A stretch of 64,000 nt of DNA. Source: Saccharum officinarum. Taxonomy: Eukaryota; Streptophyta; Magnoliopsida; Poales; Poaceae. Positions 1 to 12,800 of this stretch are shown one piece after another (within the stretch, counting starts at the first letter, position 1; each line of letters opens with the position of its first letter). The stretch is from the NCBI GenBank assembly GCA_020631735.1, contig CM036159.1:98882701-98946700 (forward strand). Direction: 5' to 3'. The notes under the pieces were generated by a model. It made no database searches. It saw only the letters and a list, made by a program, of their open reading frames with translations, and was not told where the DNA came from. Both the position numbers and the translations under genes were made by a program.

Positions 1-1438
1 ACCCTTCTTTTTTATTTAAGCAACCTCAAGGATACACAATTTCCACTACTACATAGACGATTTAGAAAATCTCCCATTGTTTCACGACATCGCCCTTCTA
101 CCAACGACGACATCGCCCTTCTACCAACGACGACATCGCCCTGCTGCGCGCTCAGGTCAGGCTTGCCGTTCCCCGTCATGCTGGATTGCATCGTGATTGG
201 AGAGGTATTGATCTGAATCTCCGGTGATTTCTCTCTGGTCTGTGGGATTCACTCTGACTAGCGTCTGATGCGGGCACGGTAGGGTTGCACGCCATCTGTT
301 CGTGTGTAAAATTCCGTAACCTAGATCAGGATGTGTGGCAGGTGATTTGCCAGAGCACCAATTGGGTAGGTTTCTAGGCATGGATTTCTTAGTTGTTGTT
401 CCATGTGATTGGTTCAGTTTGTTCCCCAAAGCCCTCTGTCCAGACTCAGTTTGTTCTCAATTAAGTGGAGCAGGTGGCTAAGCTGGATGATGACCATAAG
501 CTGATCTGCTCCACCAAGTTTGATCGCATTGCCTACATGTATTTACAGTTCGATGATTACCTTATCTGGGTCTAATTCTTATTGCATCATGTGAATATGA
601 CTGTTTAATAATAAAACTTTGTTATGTGCTTCTGATGTTTCAAATTACGATCCAACCTGCTCGGCATCTTTGTGCTCGTGCGTTATGATTAGTAAAATGA
701 ATGAATACATTTGTTGCCAAACTTAGTAGCCTTAGCCTTTGGGTGTTGGGAGCCTGCTGTCAGAAATGTTGTTAGGGGACTTGGCAACCCAATCCTGATT
801 GATTGATGTCGGGGAACCGCGTTGGCATGGTGAGGAAGCGGTGCGGGGCGCGCACGTGGCGAACGCGGCGCGGGCGGTGCGGTGCATTCGGGTGGATAAC
901 TTGGTTGCTGGATGAATGTTGTTATTTTTTCCAATTGAATTTGTCAAAAATCTACTACTGAATTTCTCCATCACTCTATTTTGACGCATTTTCTTTCCTT
1001 GTTTTTTATCAGTCATGACTCATGAGTATGAACCTACTCTTGGTGAGCTGACCAATTGCATCAGTTCACAATACGTTATGAGTTCGACAAGAAATTTTCA
1101 GCCATGGACTGCTTTTTTACTGGCTCCTATTGCTGTTTCAATAATTTGAATTTTTGTGTTTAATATTTTAAAAGAACATAATACATTGTGCTAGCAGGTT
1201 GTTTTTTGTGCAAACAGTTTGTCTGTTCATTCATAATTTCAGCTTCTGATAATACTGATATACTGATTGTAAATGTGCCTTTTGTTAGGTTGTTTTTTTG
1301 ACAGAAGCTCAGATAGCTGGATTTCCTATTCAATTTATTATTGAAGTGGTAGTTTTTTTAACCATTGTATTTTAGCTCTAATAACTTGTTGCGAATACCA
1401 TAGACTAATTATTGATGATGGTGTTTTGTACTGTTCAG
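1..1438. other. Upstream spacer with exon-like scraps
   Basis: No complete gene is recognised here. Short in-frame stretches on the plus strand around 476-573 and 1015-1042 look exon-like (hydrophilic translation, and a good GTGAGC donor near 1043). I could not join them in phase to the better-supported exons at 1439-1636. A GC-rich patch lies at about 790-900. Confidence 0.3.
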
Positions 1439-1636
1439 GCAGCCAAAGAGATCAGGGATTCAAGATTAAGTACTCGCATACTGACCGACTTCGAAGGAAA
1501 GAGTCAGGTAATATACCTTCACGGAGTAGTGATTCATCTTTTCCTGCGGTTGATGACAATAATTCCATGTAACTTTTCTGCATTCTAGGAGTCTTTGAAA
1601 AGCAAAAGAAAAAAACTAGGAGCCACTCCTGATTAA
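1439..1636 (+). CDS. Possible last two exons of an unidentified gene
   Basis: Two plus-strand segments join cleanly. Segment 1439-1507 (69 nt) is preceded by TTCAG and followed by the donor GTAATA. Segment 1589-1636 is preceded by TTCTAG and ends in TAA. Both are in phase 0 and together encode 38 residues of a basic C-terminus ending KSKRKKLGATPD, which resembles a nuclear-localisation tail. The family is not recognised and upstream exons were not assigned. It could be the 3' end of a real gene or a fragment carried by a transposon. Confidence rests only on splice-site and phase agreement. Confidence 0.3.
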
Positions 1637-3535
1637 AGCAAAACAAATGCAGTGGTATATCTGGTAATCAGGACAGGCTCTACATGGTGAGATAGGATCA
1701 TAGGATCGGCTTCTTAGCATGATCAGATATTATATGGTATATCTAGTAATCCTCACTTGTGAATTCTACCATGATCAGATAGCAGATTAGGAGAGACGCT
1801 TGAGACCAAAGAGTGCTCAAAAAACAATATTTTGATTGCTCAAGAAAATATGAGATGCATCTATATCCCATAGGTGTCTTTTGTTTCAATGGCCGAGATT
1901 CCCTGAGAATAAGAAACTCATATTTTTTTCTTATTTTATAGGATTTTTTATTTATAAAACGAGGTTGAATTCTAACTTTTGCGACAAAAGTACATGTTTT
2001 TTTTTCTGAACATGCATCGCTTCAATTTTTAGGGTATAGAAATATGTTTTGATTGAATTTTAATGAATACTTCAAATTTGATAGAATTATAACTTGGAAG
2101 CAAGTGACGATCACAGGTTATTTAAACCGATTCCCTTGAATGTCACGTAGTTTCACTATACATCTTTTTTTAGAGTTGTTTTCCTTGGTCAGGTACGCGT
2201 GAGCATCTCTACTATAATGGCTTAGCACTACTCAATTAGGAATTTTGGTTAATTTCCAATTGATAGTCACCAAAAAAATAATATCCAGTAGAATAATATG
2301 TAAAGTCCTTGCTGCTACGGCTATTCAAAAGCACATGTGGTACATGGTTCAGTACTCTTTAGGTCTTCACCATGTGTTGTTGATTCGGTAAGAAAATGTA
2401 TATTACTGGGTACACAGTTTTTTTTTGCAGTAATTTGTAGGAGAAGCGGCTATGGTACGGCAGCGAGGGAGGAAGTGATGGGTACACAAGCAACCTCAAG
2501 GGGGGTCAGCTGCTGAACTCGTCGCGCTTGCCATCAGTGTCGAGGGCATCCAAGGCCACCGGCCAGTGCGCTCTGGGCCGACGTTTTTTAGGACGTTAGG
2601 AAGAGCATCGGCCGGTGAGTAAAGCGCCACCCAAATTCTCAGGATTCGAGTTCATGTCGTTCTGGGTTTTCCCGCGCATGTCCTCCTGATTTGGCAGCAT
2701 GGCCAAGCGGTAGGCGGGGACTGCAAGATACGTGATGAAAAGAAATTGTCTAAGCATCTCTCGGCGAAGCAACTATGCAAGCAAACTCGACCTTTGCCTG
2801 ATGTGACTTTATTTTCATTCTAACTAGCGTCCCAGTACCAAAATTTATTATGCTAGAAGTAACTTTATTATGCTTTCTTATGCAAAATTGTTTCCCGAAT
2901 TGCATATATGTTCAAATACAATTGTGTAAAAGTTAAACTATGGAAAAAAAATCATTGGTTGTTCCCATGTGCATCCCCAAGATAAAACCGTAGTGTTAGC
3001 ACGGGCATTATACTTATTCTATTTCTCAGACTGATTAAACATATATCATCTTTTCTTTCAGACGGATTAAACATCTAATTGAAAAAGATTCCCTGCAATA
3101 TTGTTGCATACATTTTCGCATGGAGACTGGGAAAAGGTGCAACTGGAGATGAAGGCATCAGGCTTCCCAATCTAGGTGACCATGACTCCATGAGTGACGC
3201 GCTGGTAGTCTTTAAGTCATGATTCCGTTTCTTTTTATTTTTCCAATTTAGCTTGATCGTTTTGCTGATTAAGTTAATGTACTATGTGCATCCATTGATT
3301 CAGTGCAGAATGAGATGTGACTTGTGGATGACATCGTGCAGCATGTAACAATCCATCACTGCGTAAACTATCTTCTGCGAGAGTAGAGTCATTCCACGAG
3401 GACAAGGACGTGACCAAGATTGAAGAAAGTTGAGTTGCCTCACTGTTTCTCGTATGTCCATCCACTGGTTATGTTTCTAGGTATTACAGAATCTGTTTTA
3501 AAATTGTAGCCTTCCTTCTAGAGGTCGGGTATAAT
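1637..3535. other. AT-rich spacer, nothing recognised
   Basis: Low-complexity AT-rich sequence without a convincing ORF or terminal repeat. A short GC-richer patch at about 2450-2720 carries no supported coding frame. Confidence 0.5.
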
Positions 3536-3635
3536 NNNNNNNNNNNNNNNNNNNNNNNNNNNNNNNNNNNNNNNNNNNNNNNNNNNNNNNNNNNNNNNNN
3601 NNNNNNNNNNNNNNNNNNNNNNNNNNNNNNNNNNN
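3536..3635. other. Assembly gap (100 N)
   Basis: Exactly 100 N, the usual placeholder for a gap of unknown size. Sequence continuity across it should not be assumed. Confidence 0.98.
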
Positions 3636-5260
3636 TCACGTAGCCAATCCAAATGACACAGTTGCAACCTCTAGCTGTTTTTTCTTTAATCTCTCAAAAG
3701 TTGAAACCAAACAAAGGAATTATTGACTAAACACTAAGCCTCTTAAACGACAATCATCCATGCTTGGCGAAAATTTTCATAGCCACTGCAACACTTCAAA
3801 TAAACCGCATATCGTTGTCCTTTTGCAGGGCATTCTCCAATAGATTATCCTAGCAAACAGCCTACAAATAAGAGTTTATTTTTTTATGAAAAATCTTATC
3901 ATTTCTAAATAACCAAATAAATAAAAAGATTGCCTTGCCCCCCACACAAATCAGAGAGCACAAGTGTTGGTCTACTTGTACATCCCACACCGCAAATAAG
4001 TCGGGCACATATTTTGGTGGTTTGAGATTAAATGCCATTTATTGTCACAAATCTAAGAACAAATCTAGCCACATGACAATCAAAAGAACAAATGTTGGAC
4101 ATATTCCTTATTATCACAAAACAACAACTATCGTCTCCTTTCTATTCTCTTTATATTAAGTGTCTTTTCTTTGGTTAAAATTACCCCTTTTATCAAGAAC
4201 CAGATAAAATCTTGAATTTAAGAGATAATTTTAGCTTTTATAACAACTTGTTTAAAGGCATGTCAATTTGATTATTTAAGTGTTATACATTGATCGCACT
4301 ATGAAAGATTCTTGTTTGTAAGGATCTACTTAATGGAATTTTGTTGGTCATCCAATTGCACAAATGCCAGTTTCAAAAAAATTTTGCACAAATGCAGTTT
4401 TTGCCACCAATTCATTCCATTTAAGTAGCTTTTTCCTCCATTAGAGCTCTATGAAGGAAATGTTAAGGGTGTAGAACTACAAACATTGGCTATTAATATA
4501 TGTTTTTCCTTGTAATATTGTCTAAAGACATGTATTCTTCTTTGATAGTGGAGTTTTCACTTGTCTCCTAGAACCTGGTTGACTATCGTTGTGAATCTTA
4601 AAAATCGAGAGATCGAGAAAGCGGTCTTTTGTCTTCATAAAGCCTAACCAAAAGTGTGAATCTCATGGATTTCAATGAACTTCACCAATTATTTTATTTT
4701 TCAAATTTTCATCAATTTTAGAAAATAAGTTGCCTGCCACATTTTTTTAGAAACACAATATACAGACACAAAAAACATGGCTGACAACATTTTTTCTATA
4801 TTAAATAAGAACAAATAATACAAAGGATATTTAGCGGTTATCCAAACCAAGGTCTGGTGATGATGAAGAAAACCCTAGAAAAGGGTAAGCAAACAAAATC
4901 GCTCGGATGATCTCACTCAGACATTTGCACCTAGACAGCACACCACAATATACATCCTCTTTAGTTCAATTAGTTTCGTCTCCAAGACATAAAACATCAA
5001 TGGTTGGATCGTCGAGTACAACAAAGGCTGAAAATTCATCACCTCCAACCCCCTAATTTATCAAGTTGGATGCCTAATTTCCTCTCATGGCTATCGACAA
5101 TGAGATCGACGATTCGAAATTAATATCTCCAGTGGAAGCACCTTCCCTTGAAGATAATGACCGAAGAAATCAACTCCGAGGACCTTGCCATGGGCCATTA
5201 TGGAAGTCATTTCATGTAACAAACTCTTGACAAAAACATAAGTGGTGATTTCAACGGTAA
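3636..5260. other. AT-rich spacer, nothing recognised
   Basis: No supported ORF, terminal repeats or RNA gene seen. It runs up to the target-site duplication of the solo LTR that follows. Confidence 0.5.
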
Positions 5261-5265
5261 ATTTA

Positions 5266-8200
5266 TGTAACACCCCTGGTGTTACGACATCGCTTAGCAC
5301 CCCGATTAGGATCACGAGAAAATAAGTAAGCAAGTCCTCGGGTTTTAAAAATCTTTTACCTCACGTAAACGATAAACGGATAATGTCGGTAAATCGGTTC
5401 TATGGGAAAACGTGCTAATGAGACTCTAATTAAAAAATAGTACAGGTGGTCGTTCTAATCGTTTGGCTCGAAAAGCAATTTTTATAACCAAAAATAAAAC
5501 GTAGCTTGAGCATTGCGCTTAAGTAAAATTTTGTGAGCAAGTTCCGCAGATAAAAGTGCGACTTTCATTTTTGGGGAATAAATATCATCAACTTGTGTTT
5601 TGTAGGCTCGGTAATCGAATTCGAAATCCAACTCCACCTAATTCGGGATCTCATCCTGGTCGGAAAGAGGTGATGACAAGGTTATTTTAGCGTTTAAATT
5701 CTAACAAAAATGTTTAAGCACTAACATCACGTTTTCGCACAGTTGGTTGCTCCTAGGCGGGCACGCGGGCATGGTATAGGTGGCAGGCATGTCGGGTGTC
5801 ACGTTGCTCTCGTAAAAAATTTTCCCAACTACCTTGAAAACACGGTGAACCATGTTTCGGTGTCCTGTTCGCGAACTGACGTTCGGCGTGGCAAACCCAT
5901 GTTGGCATACTCCTAGTTTCCAATCTGGTGACCCTCTGGGCGGGTGTATTGTTTCATTAGCTAGGCGATAGTACCGAATGTGCGTTCACAAGTTTCGGTG
6001 GACTTTAGTCGAGTTTATTTGCAACCCTTGCTCCGCTTTAAAATGCGTACAACGCGCGGGTTTGGCCTTTCGGCCTCGTGGCCGTGATCACCGCGCAGCT
6101 TGTCATGACGCGGCCGCTGTGAGCGCTCTGCCGTCCGTGCGTGCGCCCTGCTACAGCTAGCGCTGCTGCTCCCTGTGCCGCTGTCTCTGGTTGTCCCGCT
6201 TCGCGCCGCGGAGGGCCGCTTCACCTCGGCCCGCCCTGTCCTCGCTGCGTCTGTGTGCGCACAGGGGCGCCCAGTCCACCCTGCCTGTGCCCGATGCCGC
6301 CAAGACTCTCGACCGGACCGAGCTGAGGTTGCAGTGCGGCGTTGCTGCCCCCGCTGCCGTGTTGTGCCTCTCACGCGCATTTAATTGCGACGCGAACGAG
6401 CCCGCTACCGCAACTGTAGACCTTGACTTCACCTCGGCCCGCCCTGTCCTCGCCACGCTGTGTCTCTGCCGCTCCATGTGCGCCCTGCTTACCGCGTCCT
6501 TGCCGCTCTCTACTCGAGTTTGGCCACCTTGCTTCGTGAGCGTCACGCAAGTCCGATAGGGTCAGCTAGGCACACGCATTTGTTGCCGTTTTAAACCGCT
6601 CGAGCTCACCTGTGTCTTTCCGCGCCATGACCGCAGCAAGGGCACCACGTCTCCGCCCTTGTAATACATCTAGCTCGTGGTTTCGTGGCCCGATCCCTCT
6701 TGGCGATAGGTAGTTTAGGAAATTCACTAGCCAAGCACCCTATGTTTGTTTGTACCCGGCCCTAGACAAGACGAATTTGGGGTTTTCGTGACTGCCGTGG
6801 AGATCGCCGCTGTGTCCAAGGAGTTGGGGGTAAGGCCCGTAGCATTGATAACTTTGCGATTGCTTGTACCCACGAACTCACCCCGACTTCCCCTATCAGG
6901 TGCTCGCTTCCTTTTGGCCTGGGCGTGCGTCGTCGTCGCGCTGACGCGGCCACGCCACACTCAGAGCGTCGTACTCCCGCTCGGTCGCACGTGGCCAGCA
7001 CCACATGGGACCTCCCCATCCGCACCAACACTTCGGCTGTTTGCGCGGTATGCCACTGGTGCTCGCGCACCACTTCTTTCCCTTCCCCGCCCTCCGCGTT
7101 CGCCAGAACGGCTGCGCCATGCTCGTGAGCCGCCGCCTGCCGCCGCAGCATTGCTCTTGGGCATCTTCCAGTGCCCCACCGTCACCCGTAGACGCGGTAC
7201 GAGTTGTAGGTGGTGGTCGGCCTCTCAGTACGACCACCGTGGGCCCCGGTGCCCCGGCCTATCCGTGGTGTGCCGGCGGGCGCCACGCCGCCGCGCGTAG
7301 AGCCGCCAAGGACGTGCGTGCTTGAATTGGGTTTAATCCGGGGGTTAAATGCGAACGTCAGTGAGAGAAGGGAATAGTGGGACGGAGGGCGAACGAATTC
7401 GCGCAAAGGCCAGGGGCTCTTTTGCTTTTGTGCGCACGCGTGCGGGGCGGGCCAGCTGGGCCGTTGCTGGGCTGGCTGCGTCGCGCGCACCGCGCCCCGG
7501 TTTAGGGCCGGACCTGGGCCGCTGGCCATTTGGGGTTGCCGCCGGCCTTCTCTTTTTCTAAGGCATTTCTTAAATTCGTTTCTAAGAGAAACTTGTAAAA
7601 TCAATATGAAATTTTGTACTAGCCCAAAAATTGTGAAACAAACTTTGCTAGGTTCCTAAAATCGGGATCTATTTATTAGTATAATTTCTCACATAGTTTG
7701 ATAATGTTTTCAGAAGTTCTTTAATCAATGTGAGAGGCTTGATAATGTTAACATATGAACTTGTAGTAATTTTGTGGCTAGATGACGATAGTGCTAGCTT
7801 TGAAAATTTTACTATAGCTTCGTAGTATTATTAGCTGCTCACTGTAAATTTGTGTAGCTTCAGAATAATTAGTGGCTAAGGTCGCTAGTGAGCCCTAGTT
7901 CTAATACATATTAAACCGACAAAATAAGTAAAGCAAAACCTTGGATTTGTATAACTAAAATACCCTTTGGAAAATAGCGCGTTGCCTGGTAACTTAGATA
8001 CGTGGCCTAGTGCGTTAGACGATGAGCTAGTTCATTAGCCCGAGAGACATACTCGTATCTTAAGTGTTTCAGTCACCGTTGATTATTCACGTCTCTACGA
8101 TGCATCTCCGAATATCACAATAGGAATGATGATGGATCGTGGAGTCATCCAGAGGTAGCGGAAACGACGGTGCCTTGATGATCGGGTCACCACGATGGAA

Positions 8201-9709
8201 TGCTAACTTTTGGTTAAATCTTTACCTAGGCAAGCCCCAGTGCATAACTCTCATTATTCTGCACTTTAATTTATGCTTGTGTATTAAGTTTAAAGGAGTT
8301 GAATGAAACTCACTTGCATATATATATATATATATATCCTATGAGTCTTACTAGTACGATAGGATCGTGTAGTGTGCTATGCTATAGGATCCCAGTAGAA
8401 GTCGAGTGATTACCTGTCACTCACGAGAGATAGGAAATAGATTACTGTTATTATTATAATAATATTACTATCACATGGAATATATATAAGTAATAATTGG
8501 AGACCGGGCGAAACGGGTTTGGATGGGCTTGGATTTGGTTGGGCAACAGAGCGGGGCTCTGATTGCAATTGTTCCGCCTGTGTCGATTAAGGACCGTTCG
8601 TTGCATTGGATTTCATAGTCAGGTCACAGACCTACTTGTCCCGAGCACATACTTGCTTATGGGAGCGGGAAAACTTGTTTCTCTCTTGTCATGGGTTCCG
8701 GCTCTTTCCGGATCGACTTTTTAGGTGGTTATATATTGGGATAAGGAGGTCTAAGCACCACACCGAGGCCGGCCCTGCAGTGTTGGGGCTTAGAGTCCGA
8801 GCTTGGACGGGGACTTGGACCCTTGACAGGAGTGGCACGGGTTGGTCTTGCTTGTGCCCGGGGTACAAGTAAGGCGTGTGTTTTCGGGACACCCAGCTGG
8901 GCACATTGATTCGCGAATCGCCGTCAACTTGACGATACGACATGACTATAATCTGGCATCGTAGTAAGAACTATGAAAAATGGTGAAATGTTTCTGATTG
9001 CTTACCACCTGTTTGAAAGTAGCCTTGGTGCTTACATAGAATGGTTGGTTAACGAACTAATGATGACTGCTAATAAAAAGAAATATAAGGATGCACGTTT
9101 AGTAATGCTTCTTGCAGATGCAATAAACCTATAAGCCAAAAAGCCTTGCATAATCCTTGGAGTCTTTTCTTCCTCCTGATGAGTAAGTCTTGCGGAGTAC
9201 AATTGAGTACTCAGGGTTTGTTCTACCCTGTTGCAGGTGACAGGTGCTGATAAGCTGACCCTTGATTGTGGAAACATTCTGGTAGGCTCAGCGAGGATTT
9301 CCTTTATGATGCGGAGTAGAGTTTAATTACTAAAGCTCTCACCAAAAGTTTACAAAGAATATACTTGCAGCTTATTATCATTTTATGCTTGTAAAAGTTA
9401 TCATGTTAATGTTTATCTTATCATTAAATAATTTTATTTCCGCTGAACTCTGATAACATTTTATATTCCGCTGTTATAATCAAATAATGAATTACTCTGA
9501 TGTTGTACTAAAAGTGATGTAAGAAATGGTAAGAAAGTTGTAAGCTTTACTCTCTCATTTATGATCCTGATGTAAAAATATGGATCTTCGAGTTCTCCCT
9601 TGCGGTGTGCTCGACGGAATCACTTAGTTTAGTGTTCTCCCTTAGGTACTTAGGGTCTAATGGAAGACGAGTACTCTTGGAGGGTATTAGATTAGACGGT
9701 TTTGCCATA
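5266..9709 (+). mobile_element. 4.4-kb solo LTR of a gypsy-like element
   Basis: The block begins TGTAACACCCCTGG, a typical grass gypsy LTR start, and ends ...TTTTGCCATA. It is bracketed by the direct repeat ATTTA (5261-5265 and 9710-9714), the expected 5-bp target duplication. No gag, protease, reverse transcriptase or integrase frame occurs inside. A single very long LTR left by unequal recombination is the simplest reading; a coding-free non-autonomous element is the alternative. The interior has a GC-rich section (about 6040-7560) with many overlapping meaningless frames, and a short TA run near 8318-8337. The last two bases are TA instead of the canonical CA, probably a point mutation. 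Orientation follows the TG start. Confidence 0.7.
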
Positions 9710-9714
9710 ATTTA

Positions 9715-10452
9715 TTTGAACTAAATCTAAACAACTAACGTGAATGACTACTTAACTATAGATGAGGGAAATATCCCCTCTCTTTCTTGCCACAAGCAAT
9801 CTCGCCGTAGATGGAGGAGAGGGCTCCTAGGCGGCCGGTGCAAGATGCTCGGCGGCGGCGGTGGCTTGGAGCCCAAGCAAGGCTATAGCTGAGGCTGTTT
9901 AATGTAATGAGTTTTGTAGAAAACATATGAAAAATCATAACTAATTATGTACAAAAATATTTAACTACGAAAAATTCATGTTACTCAAATTCATGTACAT
10001 GCTTTAGGAGAACATGTGTCCAAGCCATTTACTTAACGTTCACTAAATTAGTCAACGTACCTGCGGCTACTATCAACATTCATATTCATATTCATTCAAC
10101 ACTCAATATTCATGGGTTTAATTATTATTTAACAGTTTTTGTGAATTTGTTCCACGGTAAAGTTTATGAACCTGAGTTTGTGGAGACCCTAAACCAGTTA
10201 ACGATGTTTAGTGGAGCCAAACTGGGCCCAGGCTGGAGGGCTGCAGCCCGGAGCGAGCCCAAAAATGTGTTAATACCCTCCTGTAGTTTACTCACGACAG
10301 CCCGTTGAAAATCTGGCCTCGAAGGCCCAGCCCTACCCGTCGAGGCGCCCTGATTCCCCTGATTTCCCCCTCACAGTCACAGGCGCTCGGCCCACTACCT
10401 GTCTAGGTTGTCATCAATCTCAAACAGCATATAAAACATATCACCAACGTCG
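9715..10452. other. Spacer, nothing recognised
   Basis: Mixed composition with no supported gene or terminal repeats. Confidence 0.5.
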
Positions 10453-10820
10453 GCTAGATACAGATACGAGTATTGGATACAATACGTATTGGACACGTGG
10501 ATACGCCGTCTCTCGAAAAACACCGACACAGGGATACGTCTAATATGTTTTAATATAATAATTATTATATATAAATTACAAGCTAAAAGTAGTTATCTAG
10601 CTAATTTTAACTTAAAACTTAGCAGTTTCGAAGCAAATTACGCAACACATTATTTGATTCAAAAAGTAAAAAAAATAAGAAAAACCAAGAAACTTGCATA
10701 AAAGAAGTTATTTTGACGCCTAATCTCTCCTCAAACTTCAACGACCTCTTTTAGAAGTATCGGTATCCGATACGTATCGGATACGGATACGGCACCTCTC
10801 ATAAGTATCCGCGCAACATA
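10453..10820. repeat. Small foldback element with GGATAC repeats
   Basis: Both ends carry multiple GGATAC/GTATCC motifs in inverted orientation (about 10453-10510 and 10757-10820) around an AT-rich middle. This is MITE-like. A perfect 22-bp palindrome sits at 10763-10784. Clear target duplications were not found, so boundaries are approximate. Confidence 0.4.
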
Positions 10821-11002
10821 GCATATGCATATCACACGGCAACGCAGATGAATCCGCGCCCATTGCGGCCCGCGGGCACTCGTGATCACGAGAGCTTTCC
10901 CATACCTTCTCGGATTCGAACTCGTCTCATCTCGCATGCACAAATATTCCGAAGCATCATCAAGCACGCGGGTTCCTTCGTCTGTACGAGAACGCGTTAG
11001 CC

Positions 11003-11773
11003 ATGGCGGAGTCGAGTTTGGAAGCGCAGGCGCGGAGGGCGCTGGCGTCCGCCGAGCAACGCTTCCTGGCCGGCGACGTCGCGGGCGCCAGGCGATACGC
11101 GCAGCACGCGCTCAACCTCGCGCCGGGCCTCCACAGCGCCGAGCAGGCCCTCGTGGCCTACGACGTGCACGCCGCCGCGCCCGACTGGTACGCCGTGCTG
11201 GGCCTGGGCCTGCCCCACCCACGGCCCTCTGGCGACCAATCCGTCGTCACCCACGACGACATCAAGCGGCAGCACCGGAGGCTGTGCCTTCTGGTGCACC
11301 CCGACAAGAACCCCTCCGCGGCCGCCGATGGCGCGTTCAAGATCGTGCAGGCCGCCTATGACGACGCGATGCGTGTGGCGGAAGCCGCCGCGCGCACGGC
11401 GTGGGAGGAAGAAGCTGCGGTCTCTCGCTTCTGGCAGACGGTGGCCGATGATGTAATTATAACGCCGGCTCCGCCGGCACCCAAGCAGCCCCCAATAGCT
11501 CGGCCGCCACCGCGCTGGGCTGCTCCCGCAACTGGACCTGGACCGCCAAGACAGCCGCCTCCACAACCACCGAGTTGGGCGCAGGGTGCGCAAACTCCTC
11601 AGCGAGCTCCGGCACCAAGCAATTTCTACGCGTCGCAGCCGACAAGGGCAGGGAAGCCATACTGTCCTTACTACCCTTTCTGCGTGGGCTGCAGATTATA
11701 TGCGGCTACAGCACCAATGTCAGGGAAACCCTACTGTCCTCTCTACCCTTTCTGTGTGTGCTGTAGATTATAA
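11003..11773 (+). CDS. J-domain (DnaJ-like) protein, 256 aa
   Basis: A single-exon ORF whose ATG lies in a good plant start context (GCCATGG). Residues 1-56 are a helical, TPR-like N-terminus (AEQALVAYDV) as found in plant J-proteins of the DUF3444 group. Residues 61-130 form the J domain: DWYAVLGL, then basic helix II (KRQHRRL), and the catalytic HPD tripeptide at 99-101 (LVHPDKNP), so it should be able to stimulate Hsp70 ATPase activity. Residues 150-200 are rich in proline and glutamine. The C-terminus has two copies of GKPYCPxYPFCVxCRL (217-232 and 241-256), a tandem duplication. There is no DUF3444 domain, so the protein is short for that group and may be a truncated paralogue. Nucleo-cytosolic location is inferred from the absence of a signal peptide. 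Confidence 0.85.
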   Translation: MAESSLEAQARRALASAEQRFLAGDVAGARRYAQHALNLAPGLHSAEQALVAYDVHAAAPDWYAVLGLGLPHPRPSGDQSVVTHDDIKRQHRRLCLLVHPDKNPSAAADGAFKIVQAAYDDAMRVAEAAARTAWEEEAAVSRFWQTVADDVIITPAPPAPKQPPIARPPPRWAAPATGPGPPRQPPPQPPSWAQGAQTPQRAPAPSNFYASQPTRAGKPYCPYYPFCVGCRLYAATAPMSGKPYCPLYPFCVCCRL

Positions 11774-11784
11774 GTAGATACAGC
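11643..11784 (+). repeat. About 63-bp tandem duplication at the 3' end of the J-protein ORF
   Basis: The stretch GGGAAGCCATACTGTCC... through GGCTACAGC recurs immediately downstream as GGGAAACCCTACTGTCC... through GATACAGC. The second copy contains the stop codon: TAT of copy one is TAA in copy two. The repeat therefore created both the duplicated Cys motif and the current terminus. Confidence 0.8.
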
Positions 11785-11989
11785 ATGCACGAGGACGTTT
11801 CCTCCGTTGCATGAGTTACCAGCTCACAAAGCACAACAAAGCGAGCTTTTTTTTTCTTCTTCAAAGATGAGCTCTGGCACATCGGCAACGGTGTGACGAC
11901 GATTGTCTAGTTTGTAAGCAGCACTTGTTTTTTAATAGTCACAAAAGTGGTGACTTAGATGTGAATTTAAGGGGGAATATATAGATTAT

Positions 11990-12800
11990 CTAGAATAAAA
12001 GTACACGGCCGCCTCTTCAAATTTGTGTTGGTATGTTATGTCGATCCCCGTACTCATAAACCGCATCATTTTAATCCTTCACATCCATTCGGCTAGCTAT
12101 CAGGGGTCATCCAAACAGGTATGGACCCACATATCGGCTTCATCTCTCCTCGCTCACCTCTCTCAAGGTTATGGCCGGCTGCTTGCGCATTGCCCTTAGT
12201 GTTGCTGCCCTCTCCACGCCGTATCGCAGCCCGCATCTTTGCCTACTTGTTCATGTCGTTCGGCCACCACCGCTACCGTTGCCACCTGACTGTCACCGCT
12301 TCCCATGCCGCATGACCATCGCCGCGCCCAGCCCATGCCTTGCATCCGGTGTCGTTGTTGCCGTTGTTGCTGCACACCTATGTGCATGCACTAACCGACC
12401 GCCACCACGCCTCTGCTGACGCCTCTGTCCCACCGCCCGATCACCGTTGCAACACGTGTCGTGCCCTACGTCGCCTGACCGCCACCGTGCTTTGGCCCGT
12501 GCCCCCCACCAACGAGTGCTGCACCAAGGAAGAAGATGGTGGTTTTGCAAAGTAACTTTCAAAGGATAGCCTTTCATATGTTTCATGTGTCTAAGCCATT
12601 TTGCATATACCCCTCTTTGATCTTTTACTCAAGAAATCCAGTCCTCTGCATCGGCGCGCATGCACGAGCCAGATCTGTTTGGATGACCATTAAGACTCGA
12701 ACAAAGATTAAAGACCAAAACGATGCAATTTGTAAGTATGGGAACCGACATGACACACCCATTCAAGTTTGAGAACCAGTCATGCACTTTACTCATTATC
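11990..12800. mobile_element. MULE-like element with GC-rich interior
   Basis: About 120 bp at each end are diverged inverted repeats. The left copy (about 11990-12120, containing GTTATGTCGATCCCCGTACT and GGTCATCCAAACAG) matches the reverse complement of about 12675-12800 (GGTTCCCATACTT, GGTCATCCAAACAG). The interior (12120-12560) is GC-rich and reads open in several frames, as in Pack-MULEs that have captured gene fragments. No specific donor gene is recognised and target duplications are unclear. Boundaries are plus or minus 10 bp. Confidence 0.5.

Noticed and set aside
6015..7604. Many overlapping 60-180 aa frames on both strands
   Set aside because: They fall in the GC-rich part of the solo LTR, show no domain, and are open on both strands, as expected from composition.
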